64,000 nt of DNA from Thalassospira sp. (GCF_002709775.1 NZ_PAQR01000003.1:1-64000); one strand, 5' to 3'; shown: positions 1 to 9,042, counted from the first letter of the stretch. Notes: generated from the letters alone by a model not told the origin. A program made the numbers and translations.

Positions 1-1179
1 GCCCACGGCTTGCGCCTGGACAATCTGGTGAGTTTCGGGATCGATGTAGGATGCAAAGCCCGGCGGATCTTCGGGCAGGGCCAGTTGCAATCCTTCGAGG
101 GCGGTAATCAGCGCGCGGTCATCATTCACGCCGCCGGCCTTTTCAATGGCGCGTGCAATGGCGATGATCCCGGTATAGGCGCCTTCGGCCGCATAGGTCG
201 GATAGCGCCCGGTCATGTCATGGAACTGTTTGACAAACCGCTTGTTACGCCCGGTTTCAGGCCAGTTGTTGTGATGACGTGCCGAAAGGATCAAACCCGG
301 ATAGGGTTGATCACCAAGCGCCATCATCACATCGTAATTGGCACCGGTATCGAAATTGGCCAGACGGGTGGTTTCAAAGAAGCGTGTTGATGCCGCCTGT
401 TTGATAAAGGCGATGAAATCCCCGCCCCAAAGCGCTGTGACAACCACATCCGCCTTGGCCGATTGCAGGGCGTTGATATAGACCGAGTAATCCGGCTCAT
501 AGAGTTTGGGCCATAGATCGCCGACGGTTTCATATTCGACACCCAGCTCATCAAGGGCGAGTTGCAGGTCCGTCCAGGAAACATGGCCGTAATCGTAATC
601 CGGTCCGACAAAGGCCAGGCGCTTCCAGCCGGTTTCCTTTTGCAGATCACGCAAATAGCGTGCGCCGGCGGCCATGGACGTCCAGCTGTCATTGGTGACG
701 CGGAAATAATAATCGTGACCTGCCTCGATGCTGAGCCGTGAAGACGCATGATCGGTGCCGACCATGATGATCTTTTCGGTTCGGGCCAGATCGCTTACCG
801 CGTGGGCGACACCCGATGACACGATGCCGCAGAAGAATTTGGCATTGTCATTGGTGATGAAATCCTGTGCCAGACGGACCGCGTAGGATGCCTTTGACCG
901 CGGATCATCGGCGATGACGCGAAGATTGGGCACATCCAGGCCTGATCTGGCTTCGGCTTCGAGGTCCTGAAGGGCGATCTTGATGCCGGAAATACTGTCG
1001 CGGCCATAGGTGGCCGATCGTCCGGTCATCGGGTACAAACAGCCGATGACAGCATCTGCGTTCTGTGCAGATGCGCCCAGCTCAAAACGTTCTGCCTGTG
1101 CGGTATTGGCCGCAAACAGTGCGAACGTGGCTACAATAATGGTGATGCACCCGGAAACCGGGTGTTTGAGCATCTCCAT
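1..1179 (-). CDS. Branched-chain amino acid-type ABC transporter substrate-binding protein (partial, runs off left edge)
   Basis: The minus frame is open from ATG 1179 to the window edge (393 codons, no stop), so the C-terminus is missing. The start is fixed by an AGGGAGGA ribosome site six bases upstream. Residues 1-28 form a signal peptide (hydrophobic TIIVATFALFAANTAQA) followed by a type 1 periplasmic binding fold: GCLYPMTGRSATYGRDSISG near residue 46, then the usual alternation of Rossmann strands (VRLAQDFITNDNAKFFCGIV; RLAFVGPDYDYGH). This is the Peripla_BP_6/LivJ family, which binds amino acids, amides or aromatic acids in the periplasm; the ligand cannot be read here. It lies directly downstream of a sensor kinase and an NtrC-type activator and has its own sigma-54 promoter, so it is probably the first gene of the operon they control. 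Confidence 0.85.
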   Translation of the reverse strand, partial: MEMLKHPVSGCITIIVATFALFAANTAQAERFELGASAQNADAVIGCLYPMTGRSATYGRDSISGIKIALQDLEAEARSGLDVPNLRVIADDPRSKASYAVRLAQDFITNDNAKFFCGIVSSGVAHAVSDLARTEKIIMVGTDHASSRLSIEAGHDYYFRVTNDSWTSMAAGARYLRDLQKETGWKRLAFVGPDYDYGHVSWTDLQLALDELGVEYETVGDLWPKLYEPDYSVYINALQSAKADVVVTALWGGDFIAFIKQAASTRFFETTRLANFDTGANYDVMMALGDQPYPGLILSARHHNNWPETGRNKRFVKQFHDMTGRYPTYAAEGAYTGIIAIARAIEKAGGVNDDRALITALEGLQLALPEDPPGFASYIDPETHQIVQAQAVG

Positions 1180-1238
1180 GACTTTCCTCCCTGCGAATGG
1201 TTGTTCCATCCGCGTTTGTACCTTTGTCTCGCTATTCC

Positions 1239-1253
1239 GCAAAGGCTGTGCCA
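1239..1253 (-). promoter_or_regulatory. Sigma-54 (-24/-12) promoter of the binding-protein gene
   Basis: On the minus strand the site reads TGGCACAGCCTTTGC: GG and GC are separated by exactly ten bases, matching the RpoN consensus TGGCAC-N5-TTGC. It is about 60 bases upstream of the ATG at 1179 and points at it. A sigma-54 promoter needs an enhancer-binding activator; one is encoded next door (1423-2793) and paired palindromes lie about 100-140 bases upstream. Confidence 0.8.
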
Positions 1254-1337
1254 GTTGCGAAATTTCGGCGCAAAGTCAGGAAAGCCGCGCGATTGACCGT
1301 TTTAGCCAAAAAACCTGGAGCGGTTTTGAGCGCAGGG

Positions 1338-1356
1338 TTGAGCGCTTAGCGCTCAA
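1338..1356. promoter_or_regulatory. Palindromic upstream activator site 1
   Basis: TTGAGCG-N5-CGCTCAA, perfect 7-base arms (9-base arms around a single T if the centre is counted). It lies about 100 bases upstream of the sigma-54 promoter, the usual position for an NtrC-type activator. A second copy with the same arms and spacer length follows at 1371-1389, centre to centre 33 bases, close to three helical turns. An extra half site TTGAGCG is at 1326-1332. Confidence 0.6.
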
Positions 1357-1365
1357 ATAGCAAAA

Positions 1366-1394
1366 CACCCTTGAGCGGTTTCCGCTCAAGGGTG
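1366..1394 (-). terminator. Terminator hairpin of the response-regulator gene that also contains activator site 2
   Basis: A 13-base perfect stem (CACCCTTGAGCGG / CCGCTCAAGGGTG) with a three-base loop sits 28 bases past the stop of the minus-strand response regulator and is followed on that strand by TTTTGC, so it can act as an intrinsic terminator with a short T-run. Its inner part, 1371-1389, is TTGAGCG-N5-CGCTCAA, identical in arms to the palindrome at 1338-1356. The same bases may thus end one transcript and bind the activator for the next. Confidence 0.6.
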
Positions 1395-1422
1395 CCGAAG
1401 AAATGTGTTGTGTCAGGGTAAG

Positions 1423-2793
1423 TTATTGCAGGCCCAGCCTTTGCAGGCGGCGTTTCAGGGCATGGCGGGAAATGCCAAGGATTTCGGCTGCGCGGCCTTT
1501 GTGGCCATCGGCCTGGTCAAGGGCATCCTGCACCAGATGGCGCTCGGTGCTTTCCATGCGATCCTGCAATTGCGGGCTGCCATCAGGGACCCCGCCATGC
1601 AGATCGTCGGATACATCATCCGTGATATGAAACTCGGCCGGAAGCAGATCCGGCGAAATCTGTTTGGACGGATAAAGAATGGTCAGCCGTTCAATCAGGT
1701 TCTTAAGCTCGCGCACATTGCCGCGCCAGCGATGATGGCGCAGCAGATCAAGGGCCGCATCATCGAACTGGATCGGATGGCAACCTTCGGCCTTGGCCTG
1801 ATGGTCGGCGAAATGATCGACCAGTTTGATGATATCCTCACCCCGGTGGCGCAGTGCCGGAATATCAATCGTGATGACGTTGAGGCGATAAAACAGGTCT
1901 TCGCGGAAATTGCCCAGACGGACTTCCTCGGAAAGATCGCGGTTGGTTGCGGCAATCACACGCACATCGGCCGATGCGGAATGCTCGCTCCCGACCGGGC
2001 GGTAATCACCGTTTTCAAGGAAGTGCAGAAACTTCGCCTGCAGGGCCAGTGGCAGCTCGCCGATCTCGTCAAGGAATAGACTGCCGCCATCGGCCAGACG
2101 GACAAGGCCGGTGCGTTTCTGATGCGCACCGGTGTAGGAACCCTTTTCAGCTCCAAACAGCTCGCTTTCAATCAGCTGTTCGGGCAGGGCAGCACAGTTG
2201 ACCTCGATAAAGGCGTTTGAGGCGCGCGGGCTTTCGCCGTGAATCGCGCGCGCGACCAGCGCCTTGCCGGTGCCGGATTCCCCTTGCAGCAGGATGCGGC
2301 TGGCACTGCTTTGTGCGACGCGGTCAATCGTTGTGCGCAATTCACGCATCGGCGCGCATTCACCAATCAGACCATTGGTCGGCAGGTTGCGCTTGCGGTG
2401 GTAATCAAGCTCAAGGGCGGTACGGTTCTGATCAAGGGTGGTGTTGATCGTGTGGATCAGCTCATCAAGTTCGAACGGCTTGCTAAGGTAATCGGCGGCA
2501 CCGAGTTTGACGGCCTTGACGGCCGCACGCGTGTCACCATGGGCCGAAATCATGATCACGGGCACGTCGATATCAAGCTTGCGGATGCTATCAAGCACCT
2601 CCATGCCATCCGCACCAGGCAGGCGCAGATCAAGCAGGATGATATCGAACTTGTTTTTACGGACCTGCAAAAATGCATCTTCGCCGGAATGGATGCCGGT
2701 AACGTCCATGCCTTCGGTGCGAAGCGCAAAGCTTAGTGATCGGACGAATGATTCCTCATCATCGACGATCAGAATCCTGATCTTGCGGGGCAT
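1423..2793 (-). CDS. NtrC-family sigma-54-dependent response regulator
   Basis: 456 residues with the complete three-domain layout. The receiver domain (1-120) has the acidic pair DD 11-12, phosphoacceptor Asp55 in LLDLRLPG and Lys105 in SKPF. The AAA+ domain has Walker A GESGTGK (171-177), the sigma-54 contact loop as GSYTGA (about 218-223, a Tyr for the more common Phe of GAFTGA), and Walker B LFLDEIGE (239-246). The C-terminus is a Fis-type helix-turn-helix (GRAAEILGISRHALKRRL). It would be phosphorylated by the kinase encoded upstream, with which it overlaps by 35 bases, and drive RNA polymerase-sigma-54. The paired palindromes and sigma-54 promoter just downstream point to the binding-protein gene at 1-1179 as target. 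Confidence 0.93.
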   Translation of the reverse strand: MPRKIRILIVDDEESFVRSLSFALRTEGMDVTGIHSGEDAFLQVRKNKFDIILLDLRLPGADGMEVLDSIRKLDIDVPVIMISAHGDTRAAVKAVKLGAADYLSKPFELDELIHTINTTLDQNRTALELDYHRKRNLPTNGLIGECAPMRELRTTIDRVAQSSASRILLQGESGTGKALVARAIHGESPRASNAFIEVNCAALPEQLIESELFGAEKGSYTGAHQKRTGLVRLADGGSLFLDEIGELPLALQAKFLHFLENGDYRPVGSEHSASADVRVIAATNRDLSEEVRLGNFREDLFYRLNVITIDIPALRHRGEDIIKLVDHFADHQAKAEGCHPIQFDDAALDLLRHHRWRGNVRELKNLIERLTILYPSKQISPDLLPAEFHITDDVSDDLHGGVPDGSPQLQDRMESTERHLVQDALDQADGHKGRAAEILGISRHALKRRLQRLGLQ

Positions 2794-4516
2794 TTTTCGA
2801 TGTTTCCTCCTTTGAAGTTCCCGATTTCGTTGCTGGGAACTTCAATGTGATTGTTGTGCCCTCTTGCGGGGCACTTTCAATATTGATGGTACCGTTATTT
2901 GACTCGACCAGTTGTTGGCTGATTGTCAGGCCAAGTCCGGTTCCTTTGCTTTTCATGGTAAAAAATGGCTGCACGACGTCAAGCAAATGCTCTTTGGGGA
3001 TGCCGGCACCATCATCGGTGACGCGGATTGCGACCTGACCATTATGGCGTTCTGCGCGCAGGCTGACGGTGCCGCCGGGCTGGCAGGCCTGAATGGCGTT
3101 GATCCCGATATTCAGCAGGATTTGCAGGACCTGATCCGGATCGACAAAGATCGTCAGGCGCGAATCTCCAGTGGTGTAAAACCGAACCTGCGCCTCTTCG
3201 GCGACCGGGGTCAGAACGCGCGATGACTGACGAAACAGATCGCGGATTTCAGTTTCCTGTGGGCAAGCTTCCCCCGGGCGGCCATAGGCCAGAAGATCAT
3301 TGACCACGCGCGACAGCCGATCAATCTGATGACCCATATCATCCAAAAGTGTCTTGCGCTCCCCATCGGGTTCCTTGCGCACAAGGGCCTGAACAGTTGT
3401 TTTCATGGTGGCCAGCGGATTGCGAACTTCGTGTGCAACGCCAGTGGCAAACTGGCCCAGAACGGCAAGCTTTTCGGCGCGCACCGTGCGGTCAATCAGG
3501 TCTTTAAGCTGCCATGCCATGGTGTTGAAGGCCTTGGCGACTGTACTGATTTCATCGCGGCGTCGGCCTTCGGGCAGGCGGTAATACAGATCACCGGACG
3601 CAATGCTGTTGGCGCCCTGAACAAGGGTATCTACCCGTCGGCGCAGGCTGCGCGACAGGGCAAAAAAGATCGCGAGAATGACGACAATGATAACGGCGGC
3701 GGTAACTGCCAACCAGAAACGGGTTTCATCAATCGGCTGCAGGATAGTGCCCGGACGGACACTCATGACAAGGTTCCAGCCCGGAAGGATACTGGGGCCT
3801 TCGATCAGCTCGCCATTGACTTCGGTCGGGCGACCGGTGGCATCCAGAACATTTCCGCCCGGGGCGCGCAAAAGCGGATCAATCACGCCCGACACCCCGG
3901 CACTGGCCAGAAGTTCGGTCAGTGATGCCAGCCGAACATGCAGGGCCACAGACGTGTTTTGTCCCAGACCAGTGTCGCGGATATGCGCCCGCATCAATAT
4001 CCAGCCGGAATTACCGTTTTCAGGCAGTTTGGGACCGATGAATTCGATGCCCTCATGCTCGACCCGCGGTAGACCGGAAATGTCCCACCCGCTTTTCGAC
4101 CAGTAGGGCGGGCCAGATGCAGCTTGCCCGGCGACCAGTCGATCAAGATTGTCGTACCAGTCGAAAAACAGCACACCATACAGATCGGGTGAGTCCGCTT
4201 CGACCCGAAGCAGGGTCAGGGCCTCTTCCGCCTGCGGGGAATTGGGACTTTCAATAAAGGCTGGCAGGGCCGGGTGGTTTGACAGGGTAACGAGCTGATA
4301 GATGCGGGCATCCAGAAAGGCCGAAAGCTTGTTTGATGTGGCGGCAACCTGCGCGCTCAGGCGTTCGCCCGTCAGACGGTCAATCAGTTCATTGGAAAAG
4401 CGCTGATAAAAGAAACTGAGTGCGAGAAGCGCACACACGACAACACCGACCGATAACAATGTATATCGGCCCACAAGGCTCAGTCGTTGGTTTCGGGACC
4501 AATGAAATCCGGTCAC
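2759..4516 (-). CDS. Membrane sensor histidine kinase, partner of the adjacent NtrC-type regulator
   Basis: 585 residues. Transmembrane helices at about 18-37 and 267-288 flank a roughly 230-residue periplasmic sensor region that looks like a double-Cache fold. A HAMP linker follows (about 289-345), then a HisKA dimerisation helix with His362 in GVAHEVRNPL, and a HATPase_c domain with N box (NIGINAIQA), G1 (DDGAGIP) and G2 (GTGLGL). The tail (about 555-585) is polar and low in complexity. The gene overlaps the response regulator by 35 bases, indicating translational coupling. The sensor probably reads the same class of small molecule that the neighbouring binding protein transports, but that is inference. 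Confidence 0.9.
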   Translation of the reverse strand: MTGFHWSRNQRLSLVGRYTLLSVGVVVCALLALSFFYQRFSNELIDRLTGERLSAQVAATSNKLSAFLDARIYQLVTLSNHPALPAFIESPNSPQAEEALTLLRVEADSPDLYGVLFFDWYDNLDRLVAGQAASGPPYWSKSGWDISGLPRVEHEGIEFIGPKLPENGNSGWILMRAHIRDTGLGQNTSVALHVRLASLTELLASAGVSGVIDPLLRAPGGNVLDATGRPTEVNGELIEGPSILPGWNLVMSVRPGTILQPIDETRFWLAVTAAVIIVVILAIFFALSRSLRRRVDTLVQGANSIASGDLYYRLPEGRRRDEISTVAKAFNTMAWQLKDLIDRTVRAEKLAVLGQFATGVAHEVRNPLATMKTTVQALVRKEPDGERKTLLDDMGHQIDRLSRVVNDLLAYGRPGEACPQETEIRDLFRQSSRVLTPVAEEAQVRFYTTGDSRLTIFVDPDQVLQILLNIGINAIQACQPGGTVSLRAERHNGQVAIRVTDDGAGIPKEHLLDVVQPFFTMKSKGTGLGLTISQQLVESNNGTINIESAPQEGTTITLKFPATKSGTSKEETSKNAPQDQDSDRR

Positions 4517-4741
4517 GAGCGTTCCCTGATTTTGGCGTTATTGGTTTTTGTTGTTTCCCAAGTTTTCGCTGAATTCAGCCAAAACGGCAACGCAAATCTA
4601 CACAACTTTTTGGTGTCAAGCCGTGATCTTTTGCGCGATCGCGGTTGGTGGTCGCCGCATGCTTGGTGGAGAATTTGACTCTTTAGGGAAAATACGCGCA
4701 ATGTCGCGTGCAGTTTGACAGCTCGATCAATTCCAAGTAAA

Positions 4742-4756
4742 TGCAAACAATTCGCA
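4742..4756. promoter_or_regulatory. Possible Fur-type operator upstream of the FecI-like gene
   Basis: TGCAAACAATTCGCA is an inverted repeat in 7-1-7 form (TGCrAAy arms) resembling alphaproteobacterial Fur boxes. It lies 36 bases before the sigma-factor start, in the 275-base divergent region between kinase and fecI-like gene. The match is by eye only. Confidence 0.3.
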
Positions 4757-4791
4757 ATCGCTTTTGATTGTGAGGCGGACAGGTTTTGGGA

Positions 4792-5322
4792 ATGGTTGCG
4801 ACCTTGCGCGATAGGGAACTGTTGACCTTGCTGATTGCTCATCGGGCAGAGCTCGTGAGCTATGCGCGCGCAATTGTCGGCGACACGGCGCTTGCTGAAG
4901 ATGTCGTGCAGGATGCCTATTTCCGCCTTGAGCGCGCCCAGCAGGTCAAGCTCGATGACAAGCTTGATGAACCGGTTGGCTATATTTTCCGGATCGTGCG
5001 CAACCTGGCCATTGATGGTAGGCGCCGGATCGGGCGCGAGAACACTTTTATACAGGGCGATGCCAATGGCACGGCGGATATGGTTGCCGCCGAGGGGCCC
5101 GATCCCGAAGAAAAGGCGATCGCGCGCGGGCAGGTCCGGTTGCTTGAAAAGGCCTTGTCCCAATTGCCCGAGAAATCGCGCATCGCACTTGAGATGCATC
5201 GTTTCGGTGGATGCAAATATGCCGAGATCGCCAAGCGTCTTGATGTGTCGGTTGGTACCGCGCACGGCCTGGTGACCGACGCCATCGAGCACTGCAAACA
5301 AATTCTGGCGAAAGGGGGATAA
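4792..5322 (+). CDS. fecI: ECF sigma factor, FecI type
   Basis: 176 residues from ATG 4792; an in-frame TTG at 4786 would add two residues, but the AGG at 4781-4783 is better spaced for the ATG. Sigma region 2 is visible as ELVSYARAIVGDTALAEDVV and DEPVGYIFRIVRNLAID (DNA-melting helix), and region 4 as LSQLPEKSRIALEMHRFGG followed by the helix-turn-helix KYAEIAKRLDVSVGTAHGLV. This matches the iron-starvation FecI/PvdS group. A FecR-type anti-sigma factor and a TonB-dependent receptor with an N-terminal signalling domain follow, the standard cell-surface signalling trio in which a loaded receptor releases the sigma factor to transcribe the receptor operon. Confidence 0.88.
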   Translation: MVATLRDRELLTLLIAHRAELVSYARAIVGDTALAEDVVQDAYFRLERAQQVKLDDKLDEPVGYIFRIVRNLAIDGRRRIGRENTFIQGDANGTADMVAAEGPDPEEKAIARGQVRLLEKALSQLPEKSRIALEMHRFGGCKYAEIAKRLDVSVGTAHGLVTDAIEHCKQILAKGG

Positions 5323-5477
5323 GCGAAAAAAGTCAGTGGAAAATTTGAAAATCCACCGACGCCCGTTCGTTTATTCGGTAGGAGAGATACGCAAATGTGC
5401 CAGAACAGAACGACAAGCCGAAAAAACCGCCAAACTGCTGCATTCTGTTCTGATGCCGTTTGGAGAAATGTACGGCC

Positions 5478-6518
5478 ATGAGCAATATGACAGCCCCCGC
5501 CACGGCAAGCGAATGGATTACCCGCCTTGCCGATGAACCCGATAACGCAACGCTTCGCCAAGCGCATGACGCGTGGCTGATGTCGTCTGCCGATAACCGG
5601 GCGGATTGGGAAGAAACCCTTCAGGTCTGGCAAATGCTTGATATGACCGTGCCGGTCCATGGTGCGGAATGGGCGCATCGTGTGCGGGAAAATACCCCGC
5701 AGCAGGATCGCATTTCCCCGGCTGGACGACTTGCGCAGGCGCCACGCGCCAATACACCGGGCGGAACAGTGTCGGCAAAGTCACGTGGAGGCCATTCCTG
5801 GAGGAAGGCCGGATTTGCCAGCGGTGCTGTTGCAGCCTTTATGGCGCTGGCCTTGCTGGTGGTGTTGCCCGGCCTGATGGATCGGTTTGAAGCCGATTAC
5901 ATTACAGGCACGGCCGAGATGCGGGTGATTGATCTCCCTGACGGGTCGGTTGTGCATCTTGGGCCGGAAAGTTCGGTTGCCATCGATTTTGATGCGGGGC
6001 GTCACATCACGTTGCTGAACGGGGAGGCGTTTTTTGATGTCAAACCGGATTCAAATCGCCCGTTTGTTGTTGCTGCAAAAGAAACCCGAACAACGGTTCT
6101 CGGCACGGCCTTTAACGTGCGCAGCGATGCTGCCGGTGTTGATGTTGCGGTTGAGCACGGTCATGTCCGCGTTGATGGTTCGGGTGTGGCAACGCCGCGT
6201 GACTTGCGTGCAGGGGACGCGGTGCATGTCATGGCAGATGGGCAAACCGTTACGCGCAAAATGTCGCCAGCACTGGTTGCCTCCTGGCGCAATGGGCAGC
6301 TGATTGCCAAGGATCAGGCCTTTGCCGACATGGTGGAAACTGTCGATCGCTACCATAGTGGGTGGGTGGTTGTGACCGATGACCGGTTGGCGGAAACGTC
6401 TTTGACCGGTTTCTATGACCTGACCGATCCGCTGGCAGCGCTTCAGGCAATGGCCGACGCGCAAGGGGCGGAAATCCAGCAGGTATCCCCATGGATGGTG
6501 TTGATTTCGCCAAAGTAA
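5478..6518 (+). CDS. fecR: FecR-type anti-sigma factor / signal transducer
   Basis: 346 residues from ATG 5478; a TTG at 5460 is in frame but precedes the only ribosome-site-like GGAG (5462-5465). The cytoplasmic N-terminus (about 1-100) is the DUF4880-like domain that holds the sigma factor (EWITRLADEPDNATLRQAHDAWL). One transmembrane helix follows at about 118-135 (GAVAAFMALALLVVLPGLM), then the periplasmic FecR domain (VIDLPDGSVVHLGPESSV, LLNGEAFFDV, TVLGTAFNVRSD) and a DUF4974-like C-terminal domain that contacts the receptor. Its place between fecI-like and receptor genes fits its role as inner-membrane relay. Confidence 0.88.
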   Translation: MSNMTAPATASEWITRLADEPDNATLRQAHDAWLMSSADNRADWEETLQVWQMLDMTVPVHGAEWAHRVRENTPQQDRISPAGRLAQAPRANTPGGTVSAKSRGGHSWRKAGFASGAVAAFMALALLVVLPGLMDRFEADYITGTAEMRVIDLPDGSVVHLGPESSVAIDFDAGRHITLLNGEAFFDVKPDSNRPFVVAAKETRTTVLGTAFNVRSDAAGVDVAVEHGHVRVDGSGVATPRDLRAGDAVHVMADGQTVTRKMSPALVASWRNGQLIAKDQAFADMVETVDRYHSGWVVVTDDRLAETSLTGFYDLTDPLAALQAMADAQGAEIQQVSPWMVLISPK

Positions 6519-6677
6519 TTTGAGGCGTTTTCAAAACGTTACGACAAAAAATCCAAGAAAATCGAAATTAATTTGAAAATCGGCACGCGCCGCTTCGTTG
6601 CTTGGTTATGGGGTGAATTTAAGTATCATTTGCAATTTACCCGATCCAAACAGGCTTAATGAAGCGGAGAAGATGGA

Positions 6678-8972
6678 ATGATGGGGGATCAGTTGTCGGT
6701 CGTCGCGGGGAAATGGCGTCATCGCCTTGTGGTAACGACTGCACTGTCGGTTCTGGTGCTGCCGGTGATCGGTTCGCAAGCGGGTGCAAGCGAAGAACTG
6801 CCGACAAATATGTCGGCGACGGATTCAAGCCGGGAACTTGCGCAAGCAAGTGAAACGCACAGCTTTGACATCGCGCCGCAAATGCTCGCCGATGCGCTGG
6901 CACTGTTTGGCCAGCAGGCCGGCGTGCAAGTTTCCGCCGATGGCGAACTGGTCCGTGGTGTTGAAACATCCGGCGTATCGGGTGAGTACCAGACCGGGGA
7001 CGCGTTGCAGCGCCTTTTGGTAGGGACGGGTTTGACATTCCGGGTCTCAGCAAACGGTGCAATCACCATTACGGGCACCACGCAGGGGTCGGCAGATGAC
7101 AATGTCCTTGCGCCGGTGATGGTCGAGGCCAATGCCTTTGCCGATGATCACGCCGGTGCAGCTGATCGGGCAAATTCGGTTTATATCACCCGTCAGGATT
7201 TGGAACGTCGCAACCCGCAGGATGTTGATCAGGTTTTCGCCGGTGAGTCTGGTGTTTCCGTTGGCGGGTCGGTGCCGCTCAGCCAAAAGGTCTATGTCAA
7301 TGGTGTCGAAGAAACCAATCTGGCTGTTTCCATTGATGGTGCGCGCCAGAACAACAAGGTTTTCCACCATAACGGCACTAACCTGATCGATCCGGCCTTG
7401 CTGAAAGCGGCCCGTGTTGATCCGGGTGTTGCCCCTGCGGATGCCGGGCCGGCAGCACTTGGCGGTTCCATCGTTTACGAGACCGTCGATGTGGGTGATC
7501 TTCTGGCGCCGGATCGTTCACTGGGTGGATTTGCCGTTGCCAGCTTTGATACCAATGGTGGCCGTTTTACCAACGACCTTTCAAGTTATGGTCGTGCTGG
7601 CGAAGCCGAGCTTCTGGGATACTTTAAATGGGCTAAGGGTGATGACTTTGAATCCGGCGATGGCGAGCAAATGCCGGGCACCGGTTCGGACCTGCGTTCG
7701 GGTCTGGTGAAAGGCGCCTATGAAGCCAACGATTACCATCGTTTTGAAGTTTCTGCCGAACAGGTCCGTGATCGTGCGCGCCGTCCGTATCGTGCCAATA
7801 TGAGCAACCTGACCAACCGGAATGACCCGGCAGAGCGTGTTTATGATCTGGCACGGCGGAAGTTCGTGTTTAACTATAACACTCCGACGGCGGATGGCAT
7901 CTGGGATCCGAAGGTTGTGATGGCCTATTCTGAGTCGGATCTGAGTGTTCCAAGCCCCGACAACAGCGAAGGCCTGTCAGCCAGTTATTCCGGCAAGGTC
8001 GAGAACGACTTCAACATCACAGATGTTGATAAAATCACCGCCGGTGTCGATTTCTATCATGACCGTTCGAAATACCATGCGCCGACATATTCGACCGACG
8101 AGGTTGCGACCAATGTCGGGGCTTATGGTCAGGCGCGTTTGCAGCCGCTTGATCCGTTGCGCGTTTCATTTGGTCTGCGCGGCGACCGCCAGGCGTTTGA
8201 GGGCATCGACGGAACAGAGATCGACCTTGATGGTGTCAGCGGTAATGCTTCGGTGGCGTTTGACGCAACTGATTTCCTGACACTGAAGGCAGGCTACTCC
8301 AATGTCTGGGGCGGGATTTCACTGGCCGAGAGCTTCTTGCACAACACGTCGTGGGATTACAGCAATGGTGTCAAAGCCGTGCGTGCAGAGAACTACACGA
8401 CCGGCTTTGAGGCGCATTACGAGGGCTTCACCTTTAGCGGTGATCTGTTCCGGGGTGTCTTCGATAACGTTCGCAACCCGACCTATAACGGTGGTCCGTC
8501 ACTTTATAGCGATTTTGAAACACGCGGATATGGCTTTGGTCTTGGTTATAACTGGGGTGCGGGCTTTGCGCGCCTGAACTACACCGATACTGAAATCACC
8601 GTGAATGGCAGTGCGGCAAGTTCCTATGCCACGCAATATCTCGGTGCGCCGCTTGGCCGTATTTTCGCGCTCGAAGTTGGACATACGTTCGAGGAGTTGA
8701 ATGTGCGTGTGGGCGGTACCGGCGAGGCCGCGCTTAAGAATACCGATACGCAGGATGCCGGAGGATTGGCGCTTGAGGCATATGAGGTGGTCGGCCTTTA
8801 CGCGGAATATCAGCCATCCGGGGCGGAATTCCTGACCTTGCGCGCTGAAGTGAACAATCTGTTCGATGAGAACTATGCAAGTCGCGCAACCTACGGTCAG
8901 GACTTCACTACGGTGGAGCCACTCTATGAGCCGGGTCGTTCGTTCTTGCTGCAGGCCAAAGCAACTTTCTGA
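6678..8972 (+). CDS. TonB-dependent outer-membrane receptor with N-terminal signalling (STN) domain
   Basis: 764 residues. A signal peptide ends near residue 37. Residues about 55-130 form a secretin/TonB short N-terminal domain (SFDIAPQMLADALALFGQQ ... YQTGDALQRLLVGTGLTFRV), the module that signals to FecR. The plug follows (NPQDVDQVFAGESGVSVGG; VNGVEETNLAVSIDGARQNN), then a 22-strand barrel ending in an aromatic residue (SFLLQAKATF). The plug most resembles haem/haemoglobin-type receptors of the HasR group, but the FRAP-type motif of many haem receptors is not obvious, so the ligand (haem, ferric siderophore or another chelate) is open. GGAG at 6666-6669 supports ATG 6678. Confidence 0.88.
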   Translation: MMGDQLSVVAGKWRHRLVVTTALSVLVLPVIGSQAGASEELPTNMSATDSSRELAQASETHSFDIAPQMLADALALFGQQAGVQVSADGELVRGVETSGVSGEYQTGDALQRLLVGTGLTFRVSANGAITITGTTQGSADDNVLAPVMVEANAFADDHAGAADRANSVYITRQDLERRNPQDVDQVFAGESGVSVGGSVPLSQKVYVNGVEETNLAVSIDGARQNNKVFHHNGTNLIDPALLKAARVDPGVAPADAGPAALGGSIVYETVDVGDLLAPDRSLGGFAVASFDTNGGRFTNDLSSYGRAGEAELLGYFKWAKGDDFESGDGEQMPGTGSDLRSGLVKGAYEANDYHRFEVSAEQVRDRARRPYRANMSNLTNRNDPAERVYDLARRKFVFNYNTPTADGIWDPKVVMAYSESDLSVPSPDNSEGLSASYSGKVENDFNITDVDKITAGVDFYHDRSKYHAPTYSTDEVATNVGAYGQARLQPLDPLRVSFGLRGDRQAFEGIDGTEIDLDGVSGNASVAFDATDFLTLKAGYSNVWGGISLAESFLHNTSWDYSNGVKAVRAENYTTGFEAHYEGFTFSGDLFRGVFDNVRNPTYNGGPSLYSDFETRGYGFGLGYNWGAGFARLNYTDTEITVNGSAASSYATQYLGAPLGRIFALEVGHTFEELNVRVGGTGEAALKNTDTQDAGGLALEAYEVVGLYAEYQPSGAEFLTLRAEVNNLFDENYASRATYGQDFTTVEPLYEPGRSFLLQAKATF

Positions 8973-8998
8973 GTTGCTCGCAGTTCAATGACGTTTCG

Positions 8999-9022
8999 CC
9001 GGGGCAGCAATCGCTGCCCCGG
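8999..9022 (+). promoter_or_regulatory. Intercistronic hairpin after the receptor gene
   Basis: CCGGGGCAGC-AATC-GCTGCCCCGG, a perfect 10-base GC-rich stem 26 bases after the receptor stop, without an immediate U-tract. It may protect the receptor message or partly terminate before the transport genes. Confidence 0.6.
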
Positions 9023-9042
9023 ATTTCGTGATTTTGGGGTCC

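Noticed and set aside
1338..1394. Palindrome pair as a CRISPR or REP array
   Set aside because: Only two copies with 33-base spacing, no spacers or cas genes; position relative to a sigma-54 promoter explains them better.
4513..5301. Long minus-strand frame opposite the FecI-like gene
   Set aside because: It is antisense to a clear ECF sigma factor with all sigma regions, and its translation has no recognisable domain.
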